Positions 1 through 64,000 of a DNA stretch of 64,000 nt are shown here, in pieces. Below the pieces are notes generated by a model. That model had not been told where the DNA came from. It saw only the letters and a program-made list of their open reading frames with translations, and did no database searches. The DNA lies in assembly GCA_905160935.1 (NCBI GenBank), contig CAJHZI010000767.1:918001-982000 (forward strand), given 5' to 3'. A program made the translations under genes and the position numbers. This DNA is from Enchytraeus crypticus (taxonomy: Eukaryota > Annelida > Clitellata > Enchytraeida > Enchytraeidae). Positions within the stretch are counted from its first letter, which is position 1; every line of letters begins with the position of its first letter.

Positions 1-114
1 TATATTTTGTTAACCGATATTTACATCGTTATTTTAATTTCTTTGTTTTATGAATATTATTAATTTGATTCTGAATTGTAAATGATTATTAAATATAAAG
101 TACCATTTTTACAG

Positions 115-63470
<63,356 letters not shown>

Positions 63471-63597
63471 GTTTGTCGTCTCTCTGAGTCACTTGCAGCT
63501 GCTAACGTTCTTGTAAAACTATATCAGTGTTATTAGTATAGTAATTATTATTATTTGTTTTAAAGTGTTATCTTGTTCCTGGCTGTATACGTGTATG

Positions 63598-63830
63598 CAT
63601 TATATATACTGTGTATATATTTAAAAAATATATATATATAATATATATATATTTATATGTAAATATATATAATATATATATATTTACATGTATATAATAT
63701 ACATGTATATATTATATACATATTTGGGTATATGTACCCGTATATATACTTGTATATACAGTATTTGTATTATACAGTATATACATAATATAAAATTTTA
63801 TATTATCAATTTTATATTACATATATACAA
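63598..63830. repeat. AT-rich palindromic microsatellite
   Basis: TATATA and ACATGTATAT runs with many self-complementary blocks, followed by plain AT-rich sequence to the window end; no further exon seen. Confidence 0.9.
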
Positions 63831-64000
63831 TAATGATACGGGAGCCTATCCTCAATTTATCAATTAAGTTCAAAGTTAAACAATTTCTGTCTTTTAGAGC
63901 CTATATTAACGGTGGCTTAGCCACTTTCATTAATATGAAAGCGTTGTTTTGCAAACATAATAAAATTGTATAACATGTATAGCTAAGATCTTGAAATGTT

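Overview
The window is animal nuclear DNA. It is AT-rich, intron-dense and full of SINEs, LINE fragments and microsatellites. Almost all of it is the middle and 3' part of one gene on the + strand: an L-type (Cav1) voltage-gated calcium channel alpha-1 subunit. Reading across splice junctions I placed 37 coding exons from 115 to 63470, two of them alternatives to each other. Exon phases agree at every junction from the first exon to the stop in e36, giving about 1,640 codons with one copy of the alternative pair. The gene runs off the left edge (domain I and most of the I-II linker are missing) and probably off the right edge. The protein resembles bilaterian Cav1 channels and is not a vertebrate sequence. 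A mollusc, annelid or other lophotrochozoan would fit, but I cannot name the species.

Layout. 115-12145: I-II linker and IIS1, with a 10 kb first intron. 15637-20626: rest of domain II with its TGEDW filter. 20523-24449: II-III linker. 25036-31390: domain III with TFEGW filter. 32687-50132: domain IV, including two alternative 28-codon IVS3 exons (33979 and 35608) and the ATGEAW filter. 50005-53463: proximal C-terminus with EF-hand, pre-IQ and IQ region. 53761-63470: distal C-terminal tail, where splicing is less certain.

Mobile DNA in the introns. A LINE with two intact overlapping ORFs (383 and 995 aa) lies antisense at about 42085-46800, ending about 0.1 kb from the IVS5 exon. Other elements are a decayed piggyBac transposase (12539-14101), a 761-bp fold-back element with TA target sites inside a TA microsatellite (38866-39626), at least nine fragments of a second LINE family, and three or four SINE families.

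The most unusual signal is that several splice sites have been locally copied. Tandem arrays or single duplications carrying the splice site plus a few to about 20 nt of exon sit beside e4, e6, e8, e15 (both sides) and e37, and an intron-only minisatellite starts exactly at the e2 donor. A second pattern is that all eight tRNA-like SINE copies within about 110 bp of an exon have their 3' tail facing that exon. I found no second protein-coding host gene, no confident tRNA or rRNA gene and no CRISPR.
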